From: Hydractinia symbiolongicarpus
Taxonomy: Eukaryota > Cnidaria > Hydrozoa > Anthoathecata > Hydractiniidae
DNA length: 64,000 nt
Reading direction: 5' to 3'
Assembly: GCF_029227915.1 (NCBI RefSeq)
Contig: NC_079877.1
Span: 33,877,851 to 33,941,850 of the forward strand
Under the pieces are notes generated by a model that had not been told where the DNA came from, did no database searches, and was given only the letters and a program-made list of their open reading frames with translations. A program made the position numbers and the translations under genes. Positions 32,901 to 43,316 of this stretch are shown in pieces. Position 1 is the first letter of the stretch. Each line of letters opens with the position of its first letter.

Positions 32901-35900
32901 TTTTTCAAAATTTGTATGCCCGTTGCCTTTATTGTATAGATCTTGAAACGCTGTTCAAGAAAATGTATAGGATCATGTACTTTTGACAAACGGTTACAGA
33001 AATAATGTGGTTTAAAGGTTTTTTGATGACATCATAAACCCGTTCATTCCGAAACGAATTTGGGGACCCAGGTTTGGAAAATTACCCAAATTGGTCCTAG
33101 GTGGTCCCTAGTTACCCACTCAGTGAAAAATCATTGACGTCACCACCTCGTTTCCAAGTTATTTGGCCTCAAACTTTTAAGTGCACTGTAATGGCTTCAT
33201 TAATTTAAGATAGGATATTGACGTCAAAGTAGTGTTATTGACGTCGCGTCGTAACGTTATAAATTTAACATATAAGACATAACTTTTTCGGCTACATCAA
33301 AGAAAAATAAGCACATCCACTTTGCCTGTTACAGACACACAGACACACTTAGCGTATTATTATATAGATAAAAGATGTAGAAAAGTGGTCCAGGATTTTT
33401 CTTTTTTTCGTTTGAAAAGCCTTCATACGTTTTCGAGATACAGATCTTCAAAGTTTTAATAATTATGCAAAATAATGACGTCATAGATAAGATGTTGGGA
33501 AACGATTGCTGTGATCACTAATAATAAATAAGTAACTTTTGTGTAAATATGATAAAACTCAATTGGTATATATAATATTTTTCAAAAAAAACAACAAAGT
33601 TGATTAAACAAAATCGCATTTGTTATCTGTAGATTTTGTGTTGGGTTGCCATGATGTGCTTTTGGCCAACATATAAAATACGGCTATTAGTATAGAGATT
33701 TTATATTGTGAAACATCGATTCTTGGAGACTTGTCATTTACACACTTTACAAAAAAACATATACTAGTGATTATAGGCATTGACATTACATAACATTTTT
33801 AATTTTTACGTTGAGGGCAAAGATTGAGTGTCAGAATGTAGTTTTGTTACAATATTCGTTTTGTGAGTATCACTCAAAAAGATTTCTGGTAAAAGTTACG
33901 TTCCCTATATGTGTATTAAAATTTTTTTCTAACACACTATCCTGACTTTGTCTGAAGTATACCTGAAAAGCAATTTTTTCGACCATTACCAGAAAAATAG
34001 GAAGCTTGAAAAGAATGGAGTAGTGTGAAGATCTGTTGTTTGAAAAAGGCCTGTGCAATGTAGAGCTAGGGGAATCCTACAATCATAAAATACAGTAATT
34101 GTAAACCGAAACTTTTTCCTATATAATTTAACAAGGTTATCCTAACCTAATTTTACATATATATACACTCTGTAAATAGAAAAATTATTTCAAGTTTATT
34201 AATAATGTACATTGCCTTTTTCTTACAAAATGAATGTCATGTTTTAAATCGTATACAGTAAAAGATTATTAATATATACTAGCTGAATACCCGTGGGGGA
34301 ATCCACTGAATCTCTCATTAAACCGATGTAAGGGATACCAAACGAAAACATACAACACAGTAATATGAATTTTTAAAAGTCACAATTTGTATTATTCTAG
34401 TTTATAACCACTAGAACAAAACGTCCAAAAAAATAAATATGTGCAGCAATAAAAAAAAAAAATAAAAGAGAAAAAAACCCTGGGATTGAAGTTGCTCACA
34501 ATCTGCATTATATTTGTACCCGCTGAAACAGAACAATGTCCAGCAACAAATAAAAATGCAAAAAGTTTAACAAAATCGAAGGTGGCTAACAAATCTGTTA
34601 AAACTATATACTTGCTTTGCCATACCCGAAACATAAAAGGGAAAATGGTATACCAGACATTAGAAAAAATCGATAAGTCACACAAATAAGGTTATTGCAA
34701 AGTTTCCACAACGTACAGATTCTAATGCATCATACCAAATTAGCTATTTAGTCTATTGCATATAGCAACCTTCCCAATGCGCAAACGTGCAGTGCATGAT
34801 AACAATGCAGTGTTTTCGAATTGAAGAATCGAATATTATTTTACACGGTAACGTAACAAATGTAAACATTGATTTAACTTTGTTTACATTAAGGTTTATT
34901 ATAACGACATCAACCACTTCGCAGCGTTAAAAACAGTAACAACGAAAAAATACTTTCTACATTTTATATAAACTCTTCTCTATTATATACACGCTGTATT
35001 TTATAAGAATAGCGTTTTTTTTTCCCCGTTTCGGCCTTCATGTTCTTAGCTTTCCCTGGTGTACTTGCCCATTGTTTTGGAGAGAAAAAGGTTCAGTCAT
35101 ACAAATTTTTATATTAAAAGAAACAACCAAGCTTAGACATATTCTTAGGATATTCTGACCCATTGTTTAGAGTATATTCTTACAAAAAATGTTAAATATG
35201 TTCAGGCTAAAGACAAAACATATTTAACTTCATATTAAAGGGAAAGTTTAGCTGGAAGCGTGTAAACGACTTAAAAACGTCGCTTTACATTATAGATTCT
35301 TATAAAAATTGTGTCAAAAGAAAACGCATTTACGCTCAAGACTCAACAAGGAACTAAAAATTTAAAGGAAAAGCTGAGCTCTGAAAGTCAAAACGGTTAA
35401 AAAAAAACGTTACACACCTAAACTTATCTCTTTACCAGATAAACTAAACAACACACCTGCCTTTCTTTGGCTTTCTCAGTTAGCTAGCGTCTCTGGATAA
35501 AAGACCAATCAGTTTTTTACTTCGATTATTAAACTTCGCTTCATCCCAAAGAAAACAAATTGAAAATGTATAGCTAGCTACAATTGTCTGATACATTTCC
35601 AATCAGTTCTCTTTTTGACGTTATATTATCGTACGTCTTTCTTCTTTATAACAAATATTTCTGGCAACAACATAAACTTTTTTTATTCTCGCTCGACATC
35701 AACAGTCGCTCTACAATGACAACAGTTTTGTTTACTTCTGTTTTGTTTACTTCTTAGATTCGAATTATCATTCGAATTTGATAGTTTTTTTAAAAGAAAG
35801 CAACTTCGGTCCCAGAACACAAAAAAGATAGAAGAAACAAATAAGCTTTAATCTAACCTCGTGATGAGTAAACCTTGTTTGAAATAACTTTTTTCAGGAT

Positions 35901-38900
35901 TACTTTGAAAAAGAGACAACTTTCTTCGCTTCGGTTTTCATTTTTCAGTTAATAAACTTTGTTTCCGTGAGATACGGCGCGCACATGGTAAACCGGGGGT
36001 AAAATTTAATTATTCTATCTTAAACGACCAGCGGGGCTTTTACAACAAAATAACAAATAAACCATTTGAAATTAAAATAAAAATTAGTTTTAATGAGTAA
36101 GGAAAAAGAGTTTTATTTAAAAAAAAAAATAAGAAAAGAGAATTAAATATTTATATAGTAACCCCCTGATTTGCGTTTTCTTTAACTTGGTAAATTTTAG
36201 CGTAACGCCACGTCGTAAGAAAATGACCTGTGATTTGTGTGACGTGGCCTCACCGTGCGCACACACACACAAGGCGTATTAATATATAGATGTCCACTAT
36301 TATTATACATTACACACATTTCACTCACATCTTTTTTTTTACTTGCATTATTATCAGAATATAAAAAAGCAAACAAGGAAACAAAATTTTTATTTATTTA
36401 TTTATACTGAATATTTATACAGGATAAAAACATTTTCAGTATTTAAAACACTGTTATTTAAATGTGTCCTGTGTATAATAAAGTTAGTTAAACATAGTAA
36501 AAAAAAATTGAAAAACTTGAGAAACGTATAAAAAAACACACACATAAACTGGAAAATAAGACAATAAAAGTTACCATGTAGCAATGCAGACTGAAAAAAG
36601 AAAACAAGGAAGCATGAAAGGACAAAGTTGGATAGACTTCATGAAAAAAATATAGACTTGAATATACACAATACTATATCTAATACTATCTATCAAAATA
36701 TGTGTCGCATAGCTTCCTAAAATCCCTAAAGGAATCTGTTTGTCTGATCTCAACGGGCAAAGAAGTGAAATCTTTTATATCCATTATGAAAAAGCCAGAA
36801 TGGGCAAACTCGAGTTTTACCCAGGGAATTTTTATAAAATAGCCATTATTTCTGGTTCTCTTCGTGTGCTTCATAAACTGAAAATAATTAGCAAAATCAT
36901 CACACATCAACGCATTTTCGGACAATTAAAACTGACCTTCTCTCAACTAAATTTATAATATTCTTTTGTGGAACATTAGTGATCTTTCAGCTCGATTTCT
37001 TATTGATTAAAGTTTATATTTTTCTGTAGAGTTCAAATTTAAATTTGTTGTACAATCGTACATTAGTGCAGATAAAATTATTGATTGGTAAATTTTGCTA
37101 GAGCATTCATTGTCCAAGCCATCTCTCAGGTTACTCAACATACGAAGTTTATTTGAGGCTTGTTTATAGAGGTAATTAAAATTTTCCTCCATGTTCAACG
37201 ATTGATTGATTCGGGTACCCAGATATCTGTATCGACCACAACTCCTTATGAACGTACGAAAGGCTTAGTCCAGTTGGAAATTTTGATAGCTTTATAGCTG
37301 TTCCAAGCAACATGGATTCGTTTTTCCTTTACTGATATTGATAATCAATTCATTGATATAACAATAGGCTGCATTCGATTGCAAATCTTCATTTAGTTCA
37401 CGTTCAATTGTGTTAAAACACTTATCTGATACATAAACAACTGTATCGTCAGGGAATTGAATCACTTTTGAATGTTTAAGGATGTCTTTAAAATCATTAA
37501 AGTAAATAAGGAAAATGAAGGTCCCAGAATGGACCCTTGCGGTACGTCACAGGTTATGGGATAGACATGTATTGACACAATTGCTTTCTGTTAAATAAGT
37601 AACTAGAGAACCAATCCAACTCAACGCATGATATACCATATGATTTCAACTTTGATAGCAGTATGGAGTTCCCTAACGTATTAAATGCGTTGGAAAGATC
37701 TACGAAGACAGTTCCTACAAGCTATCCCTGATCTGCTTCTTTATGTATGTCGTCTAGCAAAAACGTTGTAGCTAGCTCTGTGGATCTTAGATGGTAAGGC
37801 TAAAAAGACTGCCTTACAACTTGACATTCGAGATTAAAAAAATGAAGATGGTATTACAAAACTTACGGACAGATTGGACAAGATATTTCTTAAAGATGCA
37901 AAGCATCGTGCATATGAAGCATATTAAAAATTTGAGCAATTTAAAAGGTAGAAGGACATGTTGTTACAGGATTATACCATTGAGTTTGAAGACCTTTACT
38001 ATAATTTGAAAAAGTATGATATTGATTTACCAGAAGCTGTTACAGCTTATCGATGTTTAAATAGTGCTAACCTTTCTACGCAACAGAAAGAAACTGTTCA
38101 AGCAACAATTCCAGATTTAAAGTATAACTTGATGGTTGATCAAGTTAAGAAGGTATTTAATGAATCTTTAAATTCAAAAGAAGATGACGATGTGCCGGTT
38201 CAAATTAATGAGGTTTCGGGTGATAGTACTTCCAACGAGACCTTTTATGGTGCTTCACACTGCAAGGTTCCTCACTCACGGTATGCAGATAGAGGGTGGA
38301 ACAGACGGGTCAGGAATATCATGGGCAACGAGAAATACAAGAGTATAGGTTAAAGGATTATCGTAGAAGCAGTGGAAATCGAAGTGACAGAGAGCAGAAT
38401 AGAAGATCGGGTGATCATCCAAGGTGTTACATCTGTGGTAGTATTTACCATTTTGCTAGGAAGTGTCCAGATAAAGCTAAGAGTAAGAGTGATAAGATTA
38501 AACATCAATTTTATACGGAGGAAATAATGGAAACTCTTGTTGGTGAGACATTTACCATGGCAGTATTGGGTTCTGGTTGCACTAAAACAGTTTGCCAGCA
38601 GAATTGGTTAAACGATTATGTAGAAAGTCTTTCAGGCGAGGATGCTTCATCAATCAAAGAAGAGCCATCATGAACAGTATTTAAATTCGGAGATGGTAAC
38701 GAAATCAAAGCATCAAAACGTGTCACCATACCTGCTTGGCTTAGTGGAAAATATGTTAGCATAATAAAAGAAGTTGTAGACAAGGACTTACCATTACTAT
38801 TTAGTAAGCAAGCAATGAAGAATGCAAAAGTTTTTATTGATTTTGAAAATGACAAGGTTGAAATTTTGCGACAAGAACACCAGATCCAATTTAGTTTCAC

Positions 38901-41900
38901 CGGACATTATTGTATTTCCATTAACAAAGAGGGTAGCGGAATTGAAAGGACTTTTGCTCAAGTATATCTGATGATGAATAATTTGGATGATACTCAAGAA
39001 AAGGAAAAAGTGGCCCTGAAATTGCATAAACAGTTTGCGCATCCATCAAAGGACAAGCTTCAGCAGCTTTTGAGAAATGCTGATGTAACTGACCCAGATC
39101 TTTTAAAAATGATTGCTGGAGTTTCAGATAGTTGTGATACAGAATTTAATGAATGCGTTGGCATGGATTTGAAACAATGGTCGTATGGTGATAAAATTTG
39201 TTTGTTACATCTTGTTGATCACTTGGCCAGAGTTAGTGCATCCTGTGTTATTCGAAGTAAAAGGAAAGAAATTATCATTAACTCAATTTTTAAGATCTGG
39301 ATTTCCATATTTGGGTCTGCTAAAAAGTTTTTAGTGGATAATGGTGGGGAATTTGATAATGAGGATTACCGTGACATGTGTGAGAATTTAAACATCAATA
39401 TTGTTACAACAGCTGCTGAGAGCCCATGGAGTAATGGACTTGTTGAGCGACATAATTTCACACTTGGCAATACAGTCTGTAAAATGATGGACAAGCCTAA
39501 TTATTCATTAGAAACAGCTGCGGCTTGGGCTGTTGCTGCTAAGAATTCCTTAAAAAACATACATGGCTTTTCACCAAATCAACTAGTGTTTGGCAGCAAT
39601 CCAAATTTTTCAGTTATAGAAATGAATGATCCACCAGCTCTAGAAGGAAGGACAAGTAGTCAAGTAGTTGCTGGTAACTTGAACGCATTGCATGCTGCAA
39701 GAGAAGCCTTTATAAAATCTTAATCCTCTGAAAAGCTCAGAAGAGCCTTGAAACATAATGTAAGACCTTTAACAGGTGTGAAGTATGCAACAGGAGATAA
39801 AGTATATTATAAACGGAGATCTGATGATACTTGGAAGGGTCCTGCTACTGTGATAGGACAAGAAAGTCAGCAAGTTCTAGTAAAGCATGGATCAACATAT
39901 GTTAGAATGCATCCATGCAGACTACGATTAAAAGAAGAAAAGTTAGAAGCACATGTAGAAGTGGAAATTGACCGTGAAGAAAAACAGGAAACTGGAAAGG
40001 AAATATTGGAAGATGAGGAATTAAGTAGTGAAGCATCAATTACTAACAGCGATGTTAATAATGATACGGGTATGGATACTTCATTTAAGCATAACAAATT
40101 ATTGAAGACAAATGTGAAAGCAAAGAATATTATGCCAAACGTTAAAGATAAAGTGAAATACAAAACAAAAGTTGGTTGGAAAACAGGAACTGTGCACTCA
40201 AGAGCTGGGAAAACAAGTGGAAAGTATAGGAATCGGCTGAACATTGTTAATGAAGTTGGGAATGTTGAGAATTTGGACTGGAAAAAGGTTGAAGAGTGGG
40301 ATTTTGCTGAAAAGGTATCACAAGAGGCTTTGATATGCTTGAATAAAGGCAATGAAAAGGAGATTAAGTCTGCCAAGGAAAAGGAATTGAACAACTGGAT
40401 CAAAAATAAAGTTTTTGATGAAGTGGAAGATAAAAACCAAAGTTGTATTAGCACCAGATGGATTCTGACAGAGAAGAATGTTGATGGACAAAGAACTGTG
40501 AAAGCTAGATTAGTGGCACAAGGTTTTGAGGAGTTTGAAAAACCAATTCAGACAGACTCTCCAACTTGCACAAAGGAATCATTACATTTTATGTTGTCAA
40601 TTTTAGCTTGTAAGGAATGAAAAGAGTAGTGAATAGTACCCTTTCTGCAGAGACCATGCTGTTTATTTGAAGAAATTTTCAATATTGCACCATCAATTAA
40701 ATGTTTAACAGATAGTAAAACACTTTAAGATGCTGTACATTCCACAAAACAAGTTTTGGACAATCGCTTAAGAGTAGATTTGGCTATTTTGAAAAAAATG
40801 ATTCGAAATAACGAAGTGAATCACATAACATGGGTTTCAAAAAAACAGAAAATCGCTGATTGTCTTACCAAATGAGGAGCTAGTTGCAAGAATCTTCTTT
40901 TTACATTGGCAACTGGTGTACTCAAACAAGAAAAAGAAAAATAGAGGAGATCTGAGGAAAGATGTGTAAATAGTTTAAACAGTTTTGTGATTTTGTTAAT
41001 ACTAACCATTTTGGAGTTGATTTCGTTAAACTGGCAATATGGATTGGTTGCTGTTTTGTTTATGTGTCAAATGACTATGTTGTTGTTAACTCGGATATAG
41101 CTGCATATGGATATCCATTCAATTCTGTTAATAAATTTGGTTGAACTAAAAGTTGATCAAACTGACAAAAGAAAGAAAAAGAAAAGAGGGGAAGATTGTT
41201 AACATTTATTGTCATATAGAACAAAGAGTAAGACAATATCACTGACCCCGTAAATATAGCTAAGGCGTTGGGTTATACAAGAAAGATTGCATATGAGTAT
41301 TGGATGAAAGTATTATTCAGCAAGGAAGAATATTAGAAAGCAAGAGAAGCTGTTGGATTCCATCAAAAAGATTATAGACTATCAGAACATAAGATTACTG
41401 AGGAAGAAGAATATTAGAAAGTCTTATAGAAGACAAAAGGTTAGTGGTTTTATTAACTATCAGCTCTTTCCATAATTTTAAAAACTATCAGGATTAGGGA
41501 AATTGGTCTATAGTTATTTGCAGAAGTATGGTTACCATTTTTCAGTATAGGAACAACTTTACTTATTTTCCAATCGGATGGTACCTCTCCAGATTAATGA
41601 GGCAGGTTTATGATGTGACTTAATGGTCCTACTATAATACTTTAATAAGTGTGGTGGAAGATCATCCAGACCGGTCGACTTCTTTGTTTTTACCTGTTTT
41701 TCCACAAAGATTTTACTAACGTACTTAAATTTGAAGATTTGGTTAGTTCGCAATGGCAGTTCTTTGGTCCACTTCCACGTAAATTCAATGAGAGGATATG
41801 CAACGGTTTTTAACTTAGAAGCAAAGATTGAAAAAAAATTACAAAAAGCGTTTTGTCTCACTGTGTTGTCTACCATCTTTGTTTACATCAGTGCTTGTTG

Positions 41901-43316
41901 TCTCATTCATCTCTGTAATATTGTCTCAATTATCCATAATGTCTGAATGTATATATGTGGGATCTTCTTTTACCTTTAATTGCTAAACTCTGAAGACGCC
42001 AGCATTTTTTATGACATACGCAGCACTGTAGAAACTTTATATATAATAGGAATAAAAAACCTGATTAGGTGACAACTAAGATGACTAGTGGTAACTTAAT
42101 TCGGGACATGTGGTAATTAGGGGAATAAAAACTTACTTTTGCAATTATATATGCTTAAATCATTGTAAATCACAGAACAACTTCAACACAGATTTATGTT
42201 CTTCATAGAAATATTGTTCTATTTGAACTGTGTTAATAACTTATGGCACAAACCCCCTGAAAGTGACTTCGTTATTTTCAAATGGAATTTAGCACATCAA
42301 ATAAAAAAAATACAGATAAAAAATCACCTAATTAGGCTACTTACTTTGTTTTGCGATAACATAATTGCTGCCGAAGCTATCAAGATATGAATAGACCTTT
42401 TGTAATGCTGGTCACATTCTCCTGGTCAGAATGTCACGTATATAAAACATTGGTTGAGGGAAAACACAGACTTTCCACGGTCAAACTCTCACAAAAGAAG
42501 TTTTGATTAAACAAGAACTACATGTATCTGAATTAAAGCTAAACTAAAGCAAAAAATTTCCTTACACAATATGACAGGATGAAGTTTGAAAATAAAGACT
42601 CTATTTATGAAGAGGTGACTGGGTGAATGGGGTGTTTTCCCATAAATCATAACGGCTACCCTGAAAAATATATAGACCTGCAATTAGCTTAAAAGTAACA
42701 CGCAACATATGCTGACAAAGAGAATTACCCATTCCTAACTTAGAATCACTGCAGTTACTTACACGATGTCTAGTACGTCGTAATGTGTCTCCTTAACAGG
42801 TGATATGGCCTAATTAAGCTGGAGTAGTCTAATTAGGCGTTTACCGTGGGTAAAAAAATGCAGTCAAAAATGAAAGTGAAAGTGTAATCAACAACCTTCC
42901 CTACTATTGGTTAGTCAGAAAAGTACACATGTCTAAGAATAAAAAATTTCAAGATAGCTAAATATATCTTCTCAAATCAATATGTAATACCTTCGCATGG
43001 AGTGTAACATGAGGCAGTAGAGATTCTGCGAAAATACATCCGTTAAATACGCTTTTTCTGCTTTTAAAACAAAATTAACAACAACAATTAACAACAGAAA
43101 ACATGAGTTAAAAGTAGATTAATTTACCTCACCAGAAGATGGGCTATAGACAGGAAAGGTTTTTTCTTTTATTCCCAAGGACCATTTTCCATGAAGAAAC
43201 GCTTTCTGTTTGAACAGTCGGATCTTCTCCAGTGCTTGCTTTGCGGCCATATTGATTGCATAATATTTTTCTAAAAAGCGCTGGACACGAAGTACACACG
43301 GAACAACGCCAAACAC
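28744..43316 (-). CDS. ALDH5A1: Succinate-semialdehyde dehydrogenase (ALDH5A1-like), gene span, 3 exons
   Basis: Three minus-strand exons (43128-43316, 30525-30708, 28744-29909) join in frame to 1539 bases, a complete protein of 512 residues, close to the usual 490-535. The enzyme oxidises succinate semialdehyde to succinate with NAD+, the last step of GABA breakdown, in mitochondria. Catalytic Glu (about 284, VSMELGG) and Cys (about 318, NSGQTC) are present, as are TPWNFPLAM and [22 protein letters not shown], with a second cysteine two residues after the catalytic one, is typical of SSADH and matches the redox-switch pair of the human enzyme. The N-terminal about 30 residues are basic and hydrophobic, fitting a mitochondrial leader. 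The 12.4-kb first intron is full of mobile elements. The 5-aldehyde family assignment is strong; closely related ALDH paralogues are the only alternative. Confidence 0.93.
30525..30708 (-). CDS. ALDH5A1: SSADH exon 2
   Basis: Acceptor tttttctag, donor gtacgtc; 184 bases encoding residues 64-124 plus one base. Begins [14 protein letters not shown], a common start of the aldehyde dehydrogenase fold, and ends ATIMTLECG. Joins exon 1 in phase 0 and exon 3 in phase 1. Confidence 0.93.
31451..33369 (+). mobile_element. Hairpin-headed repeat, 1.9-kb copy in SSADH intron 1
   Basis: Starts ACTAGTCGATAAGGCCCGTG with AAAAATCCAC and ends ACACACAGACACACTTAGCG then TATTATTATATAGAT. The interior contains diverged internal repeats: ACACAAAATGTAAAAATC phrases at 31.5-32.6 kb, and two about 170-base repeats with GACGTCAGCAA near 32711 and 32871. 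No coding frame. Confidence 0.7.
34278..36291 (+). mobile_element. Hairpin-headed repeat, 2.0-kb copy in SSADH intron 1
   Basis: Starts ACTAGCTGAATACCCGTGGG and ends GCGCACACACACACAAGGCG then TATTAATATATAGAT. Head, CA-rich pre-terminal run and tail match the other copies, but the hairpin has decayed (CCCGTGGGGGAATCCACTG). The interior is AT-rich without a supported gene. Confidence 0.65.
36385..37795 (-). mobile_element. LINE A, 3' half (CR1/Jockey-like non-LTR element)
   Basis: On the minus strand it contains RT motifs ([32 protein letters not shown]), the C-terminal [20 protein letters not shown] and FVNSLP-like end ([19 protein letters not shown]), and a 3' end with TATTTATACTGAATATT and a (TATTT)n tail at 36385. 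It shares the same C-terminal layout with LINE B at 47.5-50.5 kb. The frame is broken. Its 5' part continues at 41440-41876 beyond a copia element. Confidence 0.75.
37960..38673 (+). pseudogene. Copia gag with zinc knuckle and protease remnant
   Basis: Two overlapping plus frames (37958-38353 and 38296-38673) together cover the gag region. It starts with [16 protein letters not shown] and includes a retroviral-type zinc knuckle [14 protein letters not shown] (C-x2-C-x4-H-x4-C) at about 38425. Shortly after, [10 protein letters not shown] resembles the copia protease site, but the catalytic Asp is replaced by Gly. A frameshift near 38340 and a stop at 38671 show decay. Confidence 0.75.
38815..39723 (+). 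pseudogene. Copia integrase frame
   Basis: An open frame of 302 codons. [19 protein letters not shown] is the GAG-pre-integrase zinc region. The catalytic triad is visible at D118 (GMDLKQ), D175 (LVDNGGEF) and E211 (NGLVERHN), giving the D,D35E spacing. The core integrase appears intact, although the surrounding element is defective. Confidence 0.8.
39748..40620 (+). pseudogene. Copia integrase C-terminus and RT start, truncated
   Basis: A 290-codon frame with [20 protein letters not shown] (integrase C-terminal SH3-like part), a charged linker, and the start of the RT domain ([21 protein letters not shown]). It ends in LACKE-stop. The YVDD-containing part of the RT is not found downstream; within about 70 bases the sequence resumes in RNase H. 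Confidence 0.78.
40700..40960 (+). pseudogene. Copia RNase H remnant
   Basis: In one plus frame the sequence reads [28 protein letters not shown] and [17 protein letters not shown], the end of copia RNase H (the ADCLTK phrase is typical). Single stops interrupt it. The D-S-K phrase follows the internal deletion directly. Confidence 0.7.
41440..41876 (-). mobile_element. LINE A, RT N-terminal part beyond the copia insertion
   Basis: Minus-strand reading gives [34 protein letters not shown] and NNYRPISLI, the beginning of a non-LTR RT. The next RT motifs continue at 37795 on the other side of the copia element, with roughly 30 codons lost at the junction. Confidence 0.72.
41880..43127. other. 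5' end of SSADH intron 1
   Basis: No gene seen. A phrase with CCTAATTAG recurs near 42065, 42326 and 42809-42840. Otherwise AT-rich intron sequence. Confidence 0.35.
43128..43316 (-). CDS. ALDH5A1: SSADH exon 1: leader and N-terminus
   Basis: ATG at 43316, 63 codons, donor gtaaatta in phase 0. KAFLHGKW and [10 protein letters not shown] match the first strands of aldehyde dehydrogenases and lead directly into the exon 2 start. The first about 30 residues, with arginines and lysines spaced along a hydrophobic stretch and no acidic residue before E15, look like a mitochondrial presequence. A second ATG at codon 23 (MAAKQALEK) is a possible alternative start. Confidence 0.9.

Larger units (their letters stand above)
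37796..41440 (+). mobile_element. Defective Ty1/copia retrotransposon inserted in LINE A
   Basis: The plus strand carries copia-type gag, protease remnant, integrase and RNase H in the copia order. A polypurine tract (AAAAGAAAGAAAAAGAAAAG, then AGGGGAAGA) at 41167-41195 is followed by TGTTAACA at 41197, the likely start of the 3' LTR. The 5' LTR and the gag start are missing. Nearly all of the RT is deleted between about 40617 and 40690. Boundaries are approximate; no target duplication could be seen. Confidence 0.75.

Noticed and set aside
39867-40454. Minus-strand 195-codon frame rich in Ser/Phe/Leu
   Set aside because: It is antisense to the copia polyprotein frame and has no homology.
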